Assembly: GCF_032362555.1 (NCBI RefSeq)
Contig: NC_083519.1
Location: forward strand, 1,567,501 to 1,631,500
Direction of reading: 5' to 3'
Origin: Amyelois transitella
Taxonomy: Eukaryota; Arthropoda; Insecta; Lepidoptera; Pyralidae
DNA length: 64,000 nt
Shown one piece after another: positions 33,301 to 43,562 of the stretch; the stretch's first letter is position 1, and the number at the start of each line of letters is the position of its first letter. The position numbers and the translations under genes are program-made. The notes beneath the pieces are model-generated. The model saw only the letters and a list, made by a program, of their open reading frames with translations, was not told the origin of the DNA and did not search any database.

Positions 33301-36300
33301 TCAGCTATTTGGCTTAATGATAGAATTGAGATTCAAATAGTGACAGGTTGCTAACCCAACGCCTAAAAAATAATTTTAAGTTCCTCACTGCCGCGCAATT
33401 TAAGAACGCAGTAAGTACCACTTACTGCGTTTATGGTTGTCGTATATGTAGGAGATGCTGACATTGCGATCTACAAGAATCAAAGACCCGTTTTCTTCTA
33501 TCTCGTTTAGAAACGGAAATACGTTATAACATAAATGCAGTAATGAGCAGATTTTAATTTCACTTTCATAATATAACTGCAGTAAAAACACTCACTTATT
33601 TAGTATTATGTAGAAACATTTCATAATGGTATTAGCAACACAACAATAGTGCAGTATTTACCAATAACGTCATTTTTTATATGTTGCCATGGTAAAAGCA
33701 AATGACTCTCACATAATATTCATGCAGCAACTACAATTACACTGCGTTTATCGAAAAGCTCGTCGGAATTGTTTTTAGGTTTAACAAGTCATGAACGCGG
33801 CAACTGACAATTACGGCATTTATTGTACGTTGTATGTATTTGTTTATCACTAGAACGATATTTAGTTTAATGTCTTAAGATCACTTACTGCATTAACGCT
33901 TCAGCAATATACGTCTACTATTAAGTGAAAAGGGCCGTTCGCGCAAGTTACGGTTTAGGACCAAGAGACTCGTTAAGACAACTCTTTAAGAAAAAAACCT
34001 ACAGACAGTAGCGTCCCAGTACATTTTTGATCTTATAATGTATGTTAGGAAAAATACCTCTTTTTTTCAAAAAGTTAGTGCCACAAGTGATAGAAAGTTA
34101 CGTAATAAACATAAATTAGTCATGCCGTTTCATAGGCTTAGCAAAGTCAGTAAATAATTTATGGGGAACTGTATACGATTTTATAATAGGTTGCCGGAGT
34201 CTGTTCTTGATATGCCCAACCGAAAATTCAAAGAGTATGTAAAGAAAGTACTTTGTGAGAAGGCTTATTATAGGACTGATGATTACCTTAATGATAAAAA
34301 CATCTGGCTTGAGCTTGGCACAGGAACCTCGTAATTAATTGTAGTTTGATTTGAACTTAAATGAAAATTCAGTACACTCTGTACATAAATCTTTTTAAAA
34401 TTGGCAATCCATAATATATATATATATATATTTTTTTTCTTTTTTCAATATTAAATCTCATAAATATATAAATCTGAACAATGTATTCTCTCGTCCACAT
34501 TCTTTTCTAAGTTTAATTAATATTGTGAAGTTGACGTTGTTGAAGAAAATGCTGCAGTGCAGTTTGTTACCGCTTCTTCTGCACTGACGCCTTGGAAGCG
34601 GCAGTAAACTTAGTTTTTAAGTAATTTATTTGACGTCAACCAATGTTGTTAAACCATACGTTTTGACAATTATTAAGCGATATATAGTATCCTATAGTAA
34701 TGAATAAAAATTTTGAATTTGAATTGAATTTGAAATAATGCATCGAAAACAAAATGCTCAAAATGTTAAATCATCTCTCTCAAGTACATAAAAAAAAATT
34801 ACTTATATGAGATTTAATAGATTAAATTAAATATAGATTTATTTTTTTCAATATGATTAGTAATTGTTAAATAAAACTTATAATGAAACATTTACATTAT
34901 TATTCAAACTTTTGAACCTCAGAGGTTATTATTTCGTACTTATCGAATTATTAATTTTATTTATTAAGCAAATGGACATGTTCCAGGAAGGTTTTTAATT
35001 TATTTTATAAGTATTTGAACTGATTGTTACCTTACGAATCTCAAAATGGGTGCCATTTTATACTTAATTATTAGTTATAATTTTATTATGTTACGCAAAC
35101 GGAGATATCTTTTTGATGACCAAGAAGATCTTTAATTTATTTTATAAGATTTTGAACTGATTGTACGTTTTAAAATCTGTGATTTATAAAATAAAAGGAT
35201 TTCAAAAGTAATTTGTAAAGTTCATTTTATTTTTTATTTTGGTATAGTTCAAAATGAAAGCGTTACTGACTTAAGAAAAATGCAGTGTAAATGCAATATT
35301 ACTGCGCTATATAATCTGTGATAAGTCATTTCCTTTCATGTTATCTATCATAAATGCAGTATATTATAAAGTTACGGCGCATATATTGTGTTGCAAAATG
35401 TAAAATAACATTAATTCACGTAACCTATGTGCTGTAAATAAAGGAATTTTAGCATAAATGCCGTAAGGATCAATTTTACTGCATTCATGAAAATAATGTC
35501 TTATGAAAAAATTAATTAAGCCATAACATAAACAGTTTTAATTAAATTTTATGCACTATATAATAATTTAAACACCAAACGCCACTATCAAGATAATCTT
35601 CGAGTTATGCTCTTTAAGTCAGTATAGTTATTTTTAAAAAAATTTGCATAACATGTTTTAGGTAGCCTAAAATAAGTTTAAAACTTTGACCGCGTTTTTC
35701 TCGAAACTGTTCTCGTGTTCTTTACTGCGTTCTTAAATTGCGCGGCAGCTCAGCAATGTAGTGTCCTATTCTAACTTCCGGGAAGCACATGTCCTTTTTC
35801 AAAAACATTAAGAGGGGATTTTTTAAAGTTCCACAAGAACGGAAAATTTCCGTTTAACGCGGACGGAATTCTATCATATTTACCTACGTAAGTACATCCA
35901 ACACCACGTCAACCTACCCAAATTCAACGCGAATTCGACTTTATAAACGCATCATAGAGTTCTATGGAGGGTAACTTTATATGCTGTACAAATTATGTAG
36001 ATGCACAATAAAAATATATAAAAGCAATAGAATAGAATAGATTTATTTTCAAAATTGGATACAAGGTATAACTTATTGACGTCACATCACTTAAATCTAA
36101 TTATAAGTACTACCGTTTCCAAAGCGCATGCGTGGAAGAAGCGGCGGAACAAACTACACTGCAGTATATATGCAATAACATATTATAGGTACACATTTGA
36201 TACACAGTTCCTTGACAGTGGCAATGATTTGTAACGATGATGTTGCAATCACATTCTGGGCCGTAACCTACATGTTACATGCAATGAGAACTATTTGTTT

Positions 36301-39300
36301 CCAACTGGTTTTGTCGGTTGCCCTCTGTTATGAAAAAAAAAAACGCTGCAGTGTAGTTTGTTCTGCCGCTTCTTGTACATTAGTGCTTAAGAATCGGCAG
36401 TTATCTTAATTATATGTTAGTTGCTTCTGCACGCAGCTTTAATCGTACTGAAAATCGGTTCAGCGGTGTAGCCGTGAAGGGTAACAGGAGGAGAGAACGA
36501 GTAAGCTTTATTCCCTCCTAATATAACTCTATCTATCTGTAACGCTCTCACGCCTAAACCACTGAACCGATTTTGATGAAAATTTGGTAAATAGATAAAT
36601 TGACCCTGGTCATTTAGACACTTTTATCAATCGCAAAATAATTAAAATTACTTTGAGATGATGGGCTCATCTATGCAATTTTAACGTAGACTGTACAATT
36701 TGGAGCAGATCAGTTCATAAGCTGATATTTATTCGCAATAAATAAGAATGTAACCTAAAATAAATAAATTAATTAAAAAATAAGCTGATATTGATTCGCA
36801 ATGATAAATAATGTAACCTGAAATAAAAAAAATAAATTTAATTTAATTTAAATTAAAAATAATTCTGATTTCCATGATTACCCAACCGGTATCCATATAA
36901 ATCAACGCCTTAGTGTCATGTTTATCTGCCCTCGAATGTACCTCAACATAATTACTAGCTAGTAGTAAATAAATTATTTTTTTGAAGGTTGGATGTCGAA
37001 TGCAAAACTATGAAAAGAACCTTAAACTGATGTATTTAATACGTTCTTGAAAGTCGTATCTTCCTCCTGGCTTTAAGTCCCGGTTGGGTATCTCTGCATA
37101 CTTCTTTCGCTTCATCCACATTCATAACTCTCTTCATGCAAGCTCGTACTCTTGATCTGACCCTTTGCTAGGACGTCCTTAATTTGATTAAGAAACGTTC
37201 GTCTTGGCATAATTATATATACGTGATATTTCAAGAATATTAATTCTGTAGATATCCCATGAAGGGGTAACAAACAAACAAATAAACTTACACTTTCGCA
37301 TTTTAAATATGAGCTAGTTGGGATCGAGATTGATTCTCGTCAGGAGATAGCCATCCTCCTTTCAAAGTAACAATGCAGGTAGTTCAGGGCCCAAAATAAT
37401 GACAATTTCATGGCGAAAAATTTGCAACACCGGATTCGCGTGTCTGGCTGCGCAGGCGACGGTAAGCCGAAGGCCCAGTGTGTAATTTTCAGAAAATTAC
37501 TTCAAATTTGCAAAAACGTTGCGTTATTTTGATGCGAGTATGTGAATGTCTCAGTGTGCTTATCTTTTTTATATGCAACTAGCTGTTGCCCGCGACTTCG
37601 TCCGATTTGACTAAAAGTTCAATGACACTCTAATATAATAAGGAAGTAAAATTTACAGTTTTGATGAGAACATTTTTGACCCACATCATGGCGAGTGTGT
37701 TCTTAAATAACAAAATTGACCCGCAAGCCACAAGTCGAACTTTCTAATGCCTACCTATCATAAACCAAATCAACAAACGTTTTAGCATGAGATTGTGAAA
37801 TTTTAGTCGCTAAATACATTTTCGTTTTAGAATTAGGTACAGTCAACCCCATATTAAGATACTATGCATGGGAGTTTATGACGCGGTGTTGCAATTTGGG
37901 TAGGTTAATATGCTGTCGACTGTACATTCTAATTATTATAAAAAGAAAGTGTTTGTATACGTAAATATACGATAGAACTAAAAACCACCGGAGCGATTTA
38001 AATAAATGAAATTTTGCACAAACATAGACCAAAGAGGTAAAGACTTGAGATAGTCCTGTAAATACAAAAGAGCAAAGCACCAAGTAACAACTAGTAGGCC
38101 CGGGAATTCGACTGCGTAAAAAAAGCACGTTAACTTTAGTTCAAGCGGCAATTTTGCAAAATCCATTCTCAGTGCACCCAAAGACTGCAATGAGGAACCT
38201 AAATATCAAATTTCTAATCTTAAATCTGTGCGTTAATGTATCAGTCAATCAGTAAGTCAGCGTCCTTTCTTGTAATTGAAATGCAAAACATCTACAATGT
38301 TCTCACAGGTAAATAGTAAATACACAAAGACTGAAGTGCTTGTCAGTTTGTTCACACAAAATTTGTTTACAATCCAATGTCCTAGCCGGCGTGACAACAT
38401 CACGCAATCAAGACAAATCGATAAATAATTTTGGTATCTACTCATTCTATGTATATCAATATGACTAAGTTAGTACCTATTTGTTCTAGACAAATTTGCA
38501 TAAAGAAAATTTAAATTTGGAATTCCCAATTAGACTGGCGACAATGCTCTGCTTGAGACATTCATTGCTAAGAAAAAAGATGCTTCTAGAAGAAATAAAA
38601 GAATATTTATCAGCTGCAAATAGAAAAACCTTAATTTTAGTTATTATATCTTTTGAACAACCGCCGAGCTTGCATGAAGAGAGTTATGGATGTGGATGAA
38701 GCGAAGGAAGTATGCAGAGATCGTGGCAAGTGGAAAGAGGTAGTCTCTGCCAACCCTTTCGAGAAAGAGGCGTGATTTTATGTATGTATGTATATCTTTT
38801 GAATCATATTATTCTTAATTAATTTGCAAGATATGGATGTAGGTAAGAAGTATATTAATAGACTGAAGGATGAATTTGAAGATTTAGAGGAAATGAGCGA
38901 TATTGAAGATGGATGGAAGGAATTTAAAGAAAGAATTGTGAAAGTAGCTGTTGAAGTGTGTGGTGTAAGTAGAAGAAGGAAAGGAAAAAATCACAAAAAT
39001 GCGTGGATGAGTAAAGATGTGCAAGAACTTGTGCGATTAAAGAAGAAAGCATGGCTGGATTTGTTAGCAGCAAAAGCTAACTTAAGAATGCAAGAGGTTA
39101 TAGATGAAGATGTGAATGAAGCACGCAAGGAATATAAGAAAATGAAAGATTTGGTTAAGAAAGCTGTGATTAGAAAGAAAGAAGAGTATAAAGAGGATTT
39201 TGATAAAAGGCTATCAGAAGACTTTCAGTCAAATCTGAAAGTATTCTGGAAATCCGTAAGGTCAGCCCGAGGAAATACTATAACCAGAGAGCTGACTAGG

Positions 39301-41953
39301 ATCAGATGCCAGGATGGTAGCGTTGTGAAAGGAGAAGAATGTGTACTAAAGATATGGAAGGACTATTTTGAAAGTTTATTTGAAAAAAAGGAAGGAAATA
39401 AGAAAGATTTCTGCTATAGCGAAGAAAAAGAGAATGAGATGGAAGGCGAAATTGAAATGTTCGAAATTGTGGAAGCACTTAAGAGTATGAAAGCGGGAAA
39501 GGCTGCTGGGTGTGATAGAGTGTCGGTCGAGATGCTTAAAGCAGGAAAAGGCGTAGTAGCTAGTCAGTTGTACTGCCTTTTCAATTTGTGTTGGAGAAGC
39601 GGCCGAGTACCAAAAGATTGGTGTAAGGCTGTTATCGTGCCACTTTACAAAGGAAAAGGGTCACAGCTGGACTGCAAAAATTATCGTGGTATAAGCCTGC
39701 TTAGCGTCGTCGGCAAATTGTATGCTAAGGTATTGATTAATAGAGTCAGGAATGAAACTGATGACAAAATATGGGATGCTCAAGCGGGATTTCGAAAGGG
39801 AATGGGATGTACTGATCAGGTCTTTTCCTTGCGGTGCATAGCCGAAAAGTTTTTGGCCAAGAGTCAAAAAGTCTATTGCACATTCGTAGATCTGGAAAAG
39901 GCCTATGACAGAGTTGAGAGGAATGAATTGTGGTCAGCACTTTCTATGCATGGGGTGAGCAGTCTCTTAATACGAGCACTGAAATCCTTATATGAGGATT
40001 CGAGTGCTTGTGTCAGGATAAACGGAGCACACACTGAGTGGTTTAAGATTGAGAAAGGCGTTAGGCAAGGATGTGTTGCGTCACCGTGGCTGTTCAACCT
40101 ATTTATGGATAGCTGTTTGACAGATTTGAAAGAGTCTAAAAGTGGATTAAGGATGAATGAGTTACTCGTCAAATGTCTGCTCTATGCCGACGATCAGGTT
40201 ATACTGGCGTCATCAGCGGAGGAGTTACAGGAGATGGTAAACTGTATGCATGAAGCTTTAAAAGAGAAAGGAATGAAAGTGAACGTAAGTAAAACTAAAA
40301 CACTGGTTTTTGAAATGGAGAAAGAAATGACAGCATGTAATATTTTGATTGGAGGAGAAAAAGTGGAGCAAGTGAAAGAGTTTGTATATCTAGGATCAAA
40401 GTTTACATCAGATGGCAAGTATGATAGTGATATTGAAAGGAGAGTGAACGCGGGGAACATGGTGAATGGAGCTTTGCATGCCTTTATGAGCAGTCAGAAA
40501 CTATCCAAAAAGGCTCGACTGGCTGTGCACAGGGGCGTGTTGGTCCCGACATTAATGTATGGGAGTGAAAGTTGGGTATGGCAAAAGAAGCATGAAAGCA
40601 GAATAAATGCAGTGGAAATGAGAGCGTTAAGGAGTATGATGGGTGTGAAATTGAGTGACAGGATAAGGAACAGCGTGATAAGGGAATGTTGTGATGTGAA
40701 AGAAGATGTAGTTACAGGAATAGAAAAGGGTATGTTAAGATGGTTCGGTCATGTGGAGAGGATGAATGAAAGCAGGTTGACAAAGCAGATATACAAGGAG
40801 AGTGTGGAGGGAAAGGTCGGAGTGGGAAGACCTAGACGAACGTATCTTGATCAAATTAAGGACGTCCTGGTAAAGGGTCAGGTCAAAAGTACCCGAAACC
40901 GCCGAGCTTGTATGAAGAGAGTTATGAATGTGGACGAAGCGAAAGAAGTATGCAGAGATCGTGGCAAGTGGAAAGAGGTAGTCTCTGCCTACCCCTCCGG
41001 GAAAGAGGCGTGATTTTATGTATGTATGTATGTTATTTTGATGTATTTCTCTTAATTTAATCTTTAAGTGCTTGAAAACATCTCAAAACCCTCGGCTAAA
41101 AAGCTTAGTTACATTCTATTCGTGCATATTTTCTTTAAGACAATACCCGAATCTGTTTAAGTTTTTCTTGGTACTAATTTCACAATAATGTTGAACTTAC
41201 CTCATACACTATCTAAACATTACTACAGTGCAGTGCAAATACATTTATGTAGATGTGTAAAGTGACGACCTAATGAAAAATAGCTCGGTACACAAATATT
41301 TCATACGATAATGCAAGCAATGTTAATGATAATGCAAGTTCGTTTCACATCATGCCCTGGCTGTGATTCGAACACGGGACCTCCCGTGTCACAGACAAGC
41401 GCACTACCGCTAAATAGATAAAAATTAAATAGATGATTCGTGTAAAAAAGCCTGACTTACCTAATCCAATAGGATATAACTTTTCGCCAGGAGGACGAAA
41501 AGATGCGTTAAATAAAAAATAAAAAAATACATTGCCGTGTGGTTCCCGGCACCAATACAAAAAAGAATAGGACCACTCCATCTCTATCCCACGGATGTCG
41601 TAAGGGATAGGCTTACAAACTTGGGATTCTTTTTTAGGCGATGGGCCAGCAACCTGTCACTATTCGAATCTCAATTCTATCTTTAAGCCAAATAGCAGAA
41701 CGTGGCCATTCGGTCTTTTCAAGACCGTTGGCTCTGTCTACCCCGCAAGAGATATAGACGTGACCAAACCATATGTATGTATGTGAAAATACACAAAAAT
41801 TAAATTACCAAATATAATTCTCCTCAGTTCCTCTATGTTCCTCTTCCTGGTGGCTGGGTCCTCATCGCAGAGGGTCAAGGCGTCCTGCTCCGACTCGGGG
41901 TCGTTGTGGCGATCCATCTCCGCCTGGAAGGCGATCTCTTGGAAGCTCAGCAT
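30319..41953 (-). CDS. CRAL-TRIO lipid-transfer protein, divergent (CT3)
   Basis: Third cluster member, convergent with CT2. Minus-strand exons in order: 41953-41809, 33130-33036, 32435-32291, 31640-31447, 31117-30966, 30463-30319. They join in frame to 291 residues. The start MLSFQEIAFQAEMDR follows an acceptor at 41960-41959. Exon 2 is 95 nt and exon 4 is 194 nt, exactly as in CT1 and CT2, with the same phases. Motifs: RTDDAFLLRFLRARRS (about 57-72), TALIDCQGLTMKHVRQITPS, QRGIHVINCS, VYFHGYDNSSLHR, LPKRYGG (251-257, Arg in place of the usual Glu). An extra phase-2 intron (30464-30965) splits the last CRAL-TRIO exon. The donor after exon 2 is GTCAGT. Intron 1 spans 8.7 kb and is filled with transposons. 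The protein ends soon after the domain. Most divergent of the three; ligand unknown. Confidence 0.87.
32457..32669 (+). mobile_element. Helitron-like element (H2) in CT3 intron 2
   Basis: Sister of 16556-16752; the ends share 'gcggacgaagtcgcgggcgg' followed by CCTCTAG. It carries an extra short insertion near its start. Confidence 0.7.
33228..33380 (-). mobile_element. S1 SINE, partial
   Basis: The 3' half including tail, hairpin block and 'gacaggttgctaacccaacgcc', then broken. The TIR element at 33388 follows at once. S1-like 'tgtagtgtcctattct' reappears just after it (about 35757-35775), suggesting the transposon landed in this SINE. Confidence 0.7.
34164..34334 (+). pseudogene. CR1/Zenon-type LINE, C-terminal ORF remnant
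   Basis: 56 codons in frame to a stop: GNCIRFYNRLPESVLDMPNR, then KFKEYVKKVLCEKAYY, then DDYLNDKNIWLE. This resembles the C-terminus of CR1-clade ORF2 proteins ('YNKLP...FK..L...AYY...FL'). It is followed by the matching 3' UTR at 34490-34740. Nested in the TIR transposon. Confidence 0.7.
34490..34740 (+). mobile_element. CR1-type LINE 3' UTR and tail
   Basis: Contains gctgcagtgcagtttgttac, cttggaagcggcagtaaact and gacgtcaaccaatgttgt, and ends in tgaatttgaattgaatttga repeats. Confidence 0.7.
35749..38657. other. CT3 intron 1, left part: repeat relics
   Basis: Contains a GTACAGTC-type MITE relic (35890-35995), CR1-type LINE 3' ends (about 36040-36175, minus; about 36340-36410, plus), a Helitron-type start (about 36520-36600), an RTE 3' fragment (37095-37205, minus), a CTAG-type relic (about 37580-37600) and a GTACAGTC MITE (37837-37925). 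No exon. Confidence 0.55.
37095..37205 (-). mobile_element. RTE-like LINE fragment
   Basis: Minus strand reads CAAATTAAGGACGTCC, GGGTCAGATCAAGAGTAC, AGAGTTATGAATGTGGATGA and GAAGTATGCAGAGAT, as in the LINE near 40.85-40.96 kb, with a small internal deletion and no tail. Confidence 0.75.
38658..38790 (+). mobile_element. RTE-like LINE 3' end with 13-bp target duplication
   Basis: A 133-bp insertion: LINE 3' end from CCGCCGAGCTTG to the TATG tail, flanked by the perfect duplication TATATCTTTTGAA (38645-38657, 38791-38803). It lies about 20-30 bp upstream of the long LINE copy. Confidence 0.9.
38804..41032 (+). mobile_element. RTE-like LINE, 5'-truncated long copy
   Basis: Spans the RT ORF plus its 3' end. 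The stop codon TGA (in GAGGCGTGA) is followed only by ttt and a (TATG)n tail to about 41032, so there is practically no 3' UTR. The left border is approximate because no target duplication was found. Copies of its 3' end occur at 7.9, 13.8, 37.1, 38.7, 43.9 and 51.3 kb. Confidence 0.85.
38824..41013 (+). CDS. RTE-type LINE reverse transcriptase, intact but without endonuclease
   Basis: Uninterrupted frame of about 729 codons (first ATG at 38833). Reverse-transcriptase blocks in order: KAGKAAGCDRVSVEMLK (about 223-239), LYKGKGSQLDCKNYRGISLL (274-293), AGFRKGMGCTDQ (321-332), FVDLEKAYDRV with catalytic Asp (354-364), VRQGCVASPWLFNLFMD (413-429), YADD (454-457), VNVSKTKTLVF, YLGSKFTSDG (522-531). 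A C-terminal LRWFGHVERM...GRPRRTYLDQIKD region follows. This architecture, the near-absent 3' UTR and the tetranucleotide tail point to the RTE clade; another clade is possible. Full RTE ORFs begin with an AP endonuclease domain, which is missing, so the copy is 5'-truncated and not autonomous. It lies in CT3 intron 1, opposite to CT3. Confidence 0.85.
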   Translation: MQDMDVGKKYINRLKDEFEDLEEMSDIEDGWKEFKERIVKVAVEVCGVSRRRKGKNHKNAWMSKDVQELVRLKKKAWLDLLAAKANLRMQEVIDEDVNEARKEYKKMKDLVKKAVIRKKEEYKEDFDKRLSEDFQSNLKVFWKSVRSARGNTITRELTRIRCQDGSVVKGEECVLKIWKDYFESLFEKKEGNKKDFCYSEEKENEMEGEIEMFEIVEALKSMKAGKAAGCDRVSVEMLKAGKGVVASQLYCLFNLCWRSGRVPKDWCKAVIVPLYKGKGSQLDCKNYRGISLLSVVGKLYAKVLINRVRNETDDKIWDAQAGFRKGMGCTDQVFSLRCIAEKFLAKSQKVYCTFVDLEKAYDRVERNELWSALSMHGVSSLLIRALKSLYEDSSACVRINGAHTEWFKIEKGVRQGCVASPWLFNLFMDSCLTDLKESKSGLRMNELLVKCLLYADDQVILASSAEELQEMVNCMHEALKEKGMKVNVSKTKTLVFEMEKEMTACNILIGGEKVEQVKEFVYLGSKFTSDGKYDSDIERRVNAGNMVNGALHAFMSSQKLSKKARLAVHRGVLVPTLMYGSESWVWQKKHESRINAVEMRALRSMMGVKLSDRIRNSVIRECCDVKEDVVTGIEKGMLRWFGHVERMNESRLTKQIYKESVEGKVGVGRPRRTYLDQIKDVLVKGQVKSTRNRRACMKRVMNVDEAKEVCRDRGKWKEVVSAYPSGKEA
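41341..41416 (-). mobile_element. T1 tRNA-derived SINE, head fragment
   Basis: Minus strand: TAGCGGTAGTGCGCTTGTCTG, then the box B-like GGTTCGAATC-type segment (here GTGTTCGAATCACAGCC) and CAGGGCATGATG. Truncated. Confidence 0.7.
41533..41783 (+). mobile_element. S1 SINE, near full length, with compensatory stem change
   Basis: Starts TGCCGTGTGGTTCCCGGCAC and ends in ATGTATGTATG. Its stem-loop reads CGGTCTTTTCAAGACCG, where most copies have CAGTCTTTTCAAGACTG. Probable flanking duplication AAAATACA. It abuts the end of CT3 exon 1 (41809). Confidence 0.85.
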
Positions 41954-42148
41954 CTTGTCTGGAAAAAGCAGAAGTACAATACATACATATTTCACGACGC
42001 CATCCCCAACGGAGCAGACGGAGTCTGGAAAACTGTGGAATATCAGATGGATAGCTATTGTATTTATATTCAATTGAGATTGAACCTATCCCTTGATTGA
42101 CTTTTACAATCTGCGGGGGAAGAGAAGCAGTTGGCGCTTTTATTCTCC

Positions 42149-42624
42149 GCTACCAGGTTAGCATAGAAACTGAGGAAGTACTGCTGTAGGATAGAATATT
42201 AATATTCCCATTATATAGCTACTTGATACCAGTGGGGTTAGCGCGAGTTTTACTCGATCAAACGCGACGAGCAAGTAAACGCGAATTGGTATGTGATTTG
42301 ATGAGCGCCACCTAGTGGTAACGCGATAGCACTAATGCAATTTCATACAAATTCGTGATTAGTTGCTCGACGCGTTTGATCGAGTAAACCTTGCACTAAC
42401 CTTTCAGTAGCCAAAACTTAAGAGCGATGTGTGTCGATAATCGTGCAGAGAGTAATAAAATTCAAGCTACCAGGTTAGCATAGAAACTGAGGAAGTACAA
42501 TTGTAGGATAGAATATCAATATTCCGATTATATACCTACTTAGCTAGGTGATACCAGTAGACAAGACTTAAGAACGATGTGTGAGAGCATATCGATAATC
42601 GTGCAAAGAGCAATAAAATTCAAG
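42149..42624. repeat. Tandem duplication upstream of CT3, one copy with a MITE
   Basis: Unit A (42149-42465) and unit B (42466-42624) both run GCTACCAGGTTAGCATAGAA ... GGATAGAATAT ... GATACCAGT ... CTTAAGA.CGATGTGTG ... TCGATAATCGTGCA ... AATAAAATTCAA. They are close to 90 percent identical outside the MITE in unit A. About 200-670 bp upstream of the CT3 start exon, so they could include its 5' region; no promoter motif was recognised. Confidence 0.85.
42236..42401. mobile_element. MITE with ~38-bp imperfect TIRs
   Basis: GGTTAGCGCGAGTTTTACTC... and its inverse copy (34 of 39 positions match) bound a 166-bp element with no ORF. Unit B of the tandem duplication keeps the empty site (gataccagtagac), and the filled unit repeats CAGT on both sides. 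Confidence 0.8.
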
Positions 42625-43200
42625 TGCTATTTGCTTTTACTACAGAATACTAACTGCATAGTCGTGTATGTAAAGTGAAACAAACGTATTTACAAAAGAA
42701 AGTGGTATTTACATGCGTGTGGTCGATCGTGTAAAGAAGCCGTGATTTATACGGTAGCCATATTGTCACGCAATCTAAAAAAATTAGTTTCAAACACGTG
42801 AACATAAGTTTGTGACTATACCACAAATTATCGTCACAAATCGGATAATCCTACATCGTTGTCAATTGTGTAGCAGAAAAATGTGCCAACAGTGTCGATA
42901 AAGTCTCGGTAGAATAGTTTGTTTGTAATCTCGAAAAAAAAAAACAATGTAATCATACAGTTTATAGTTTTTCTCATTCGGTAATCATATCCCCATATCT
43001 GCGCTTTGGAAGCGGTAGTTAACGTGATGATGTAGACGTCAATAAATAAGCGATACCTTGTATTCTATTTTGGAAATAGATCTATTCATATAGTAATTGG
43101 ACACAAAATATAAAAACTTCCTGGCACTTCCAGGTTTCTGGTTCGCTGGGAACCTATGACGATCTAGAACACTGAAAACCAAGTCATCAAATATTTTTAG
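42625..43200. other. Upstream flank of CT3, unassigned
   Basis: Contains a CR1-type 3' end remnant (about 43000-43090). Otherwise nothing recognised. Confidence 0.45.
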
Positions 43201-43459
43201 TGCCCTGTGGTTCCCGGCACCAATACAAAAAAGAATAGAACCACTCCATTTCTTCCCCATGGATGTCGTAAAAGGCGACTAAGGGATAGGCTCACAAACT
43301 TGGGATTCTTTTTAGGCGATAGGCTAGCAACCTGTCACTATTCGAATCTCAATTGTACCATTAAGCCAAATAGCTGAACGTGGCCATTTAGTCTTTTCCA
43401 GACTGTTGGCTCTGTCTACCCCGCAAGGGATATAGACGTGACCATATGTATGTATGTAT
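43201..43459 (+). mobile_element. S1 SINE, full length
   Basis: TGCCCTGTGGTTCCCGGCAC start, complete body, TATG tail. A second S1 3' half in the same orientation follows directly (about 43465-43562). Confidence 0.85.
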
Positions 43460-43464
43460 CTACA

Positions 43465-43562
43465 TAAAGCCAATCAGTTGAACGTGGCCTATCAGTCTAT
43501 TTAAGACTGTTAGCTCTGTCTACCCCGCAAGGGATATAGACCTGACTACATGTATGTATGTA
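43465..43562 (+). mobile_element. S1 SINE, 3' half
   Basis: From 'aagccaatcagttgaacgtg' through CAGTCTATTTAAGACTG to a TATG tail. Confidence 0.8.

Larger units (their letters stand above)
33388..35748. mobile_element. TIR DNA transposon of unknown superfamily, non-autonomous
   Basis: Perfect 27-bp TIRs beginning CTGCCGCGCAATTTAAGAAC (33388-33414 and 35722-35748), flanked by CTCA on both sides (possible 4-bp target duplication). Both subterminal regions carry many variants of TTACTGCRTTTAT in both orientations (for example 33407-33429 as a palindrome, 33531-33543, 33740-33751, 33811-33823, 33883-33895; 35281-35310, 35350-35380, 35454-35489), like transposase-binding sites. No transposase ORF. 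A CR1-type LINE piece is nested at about 34.0-34.74 kb. In CT3 intron 1. Confidence 0.8.
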
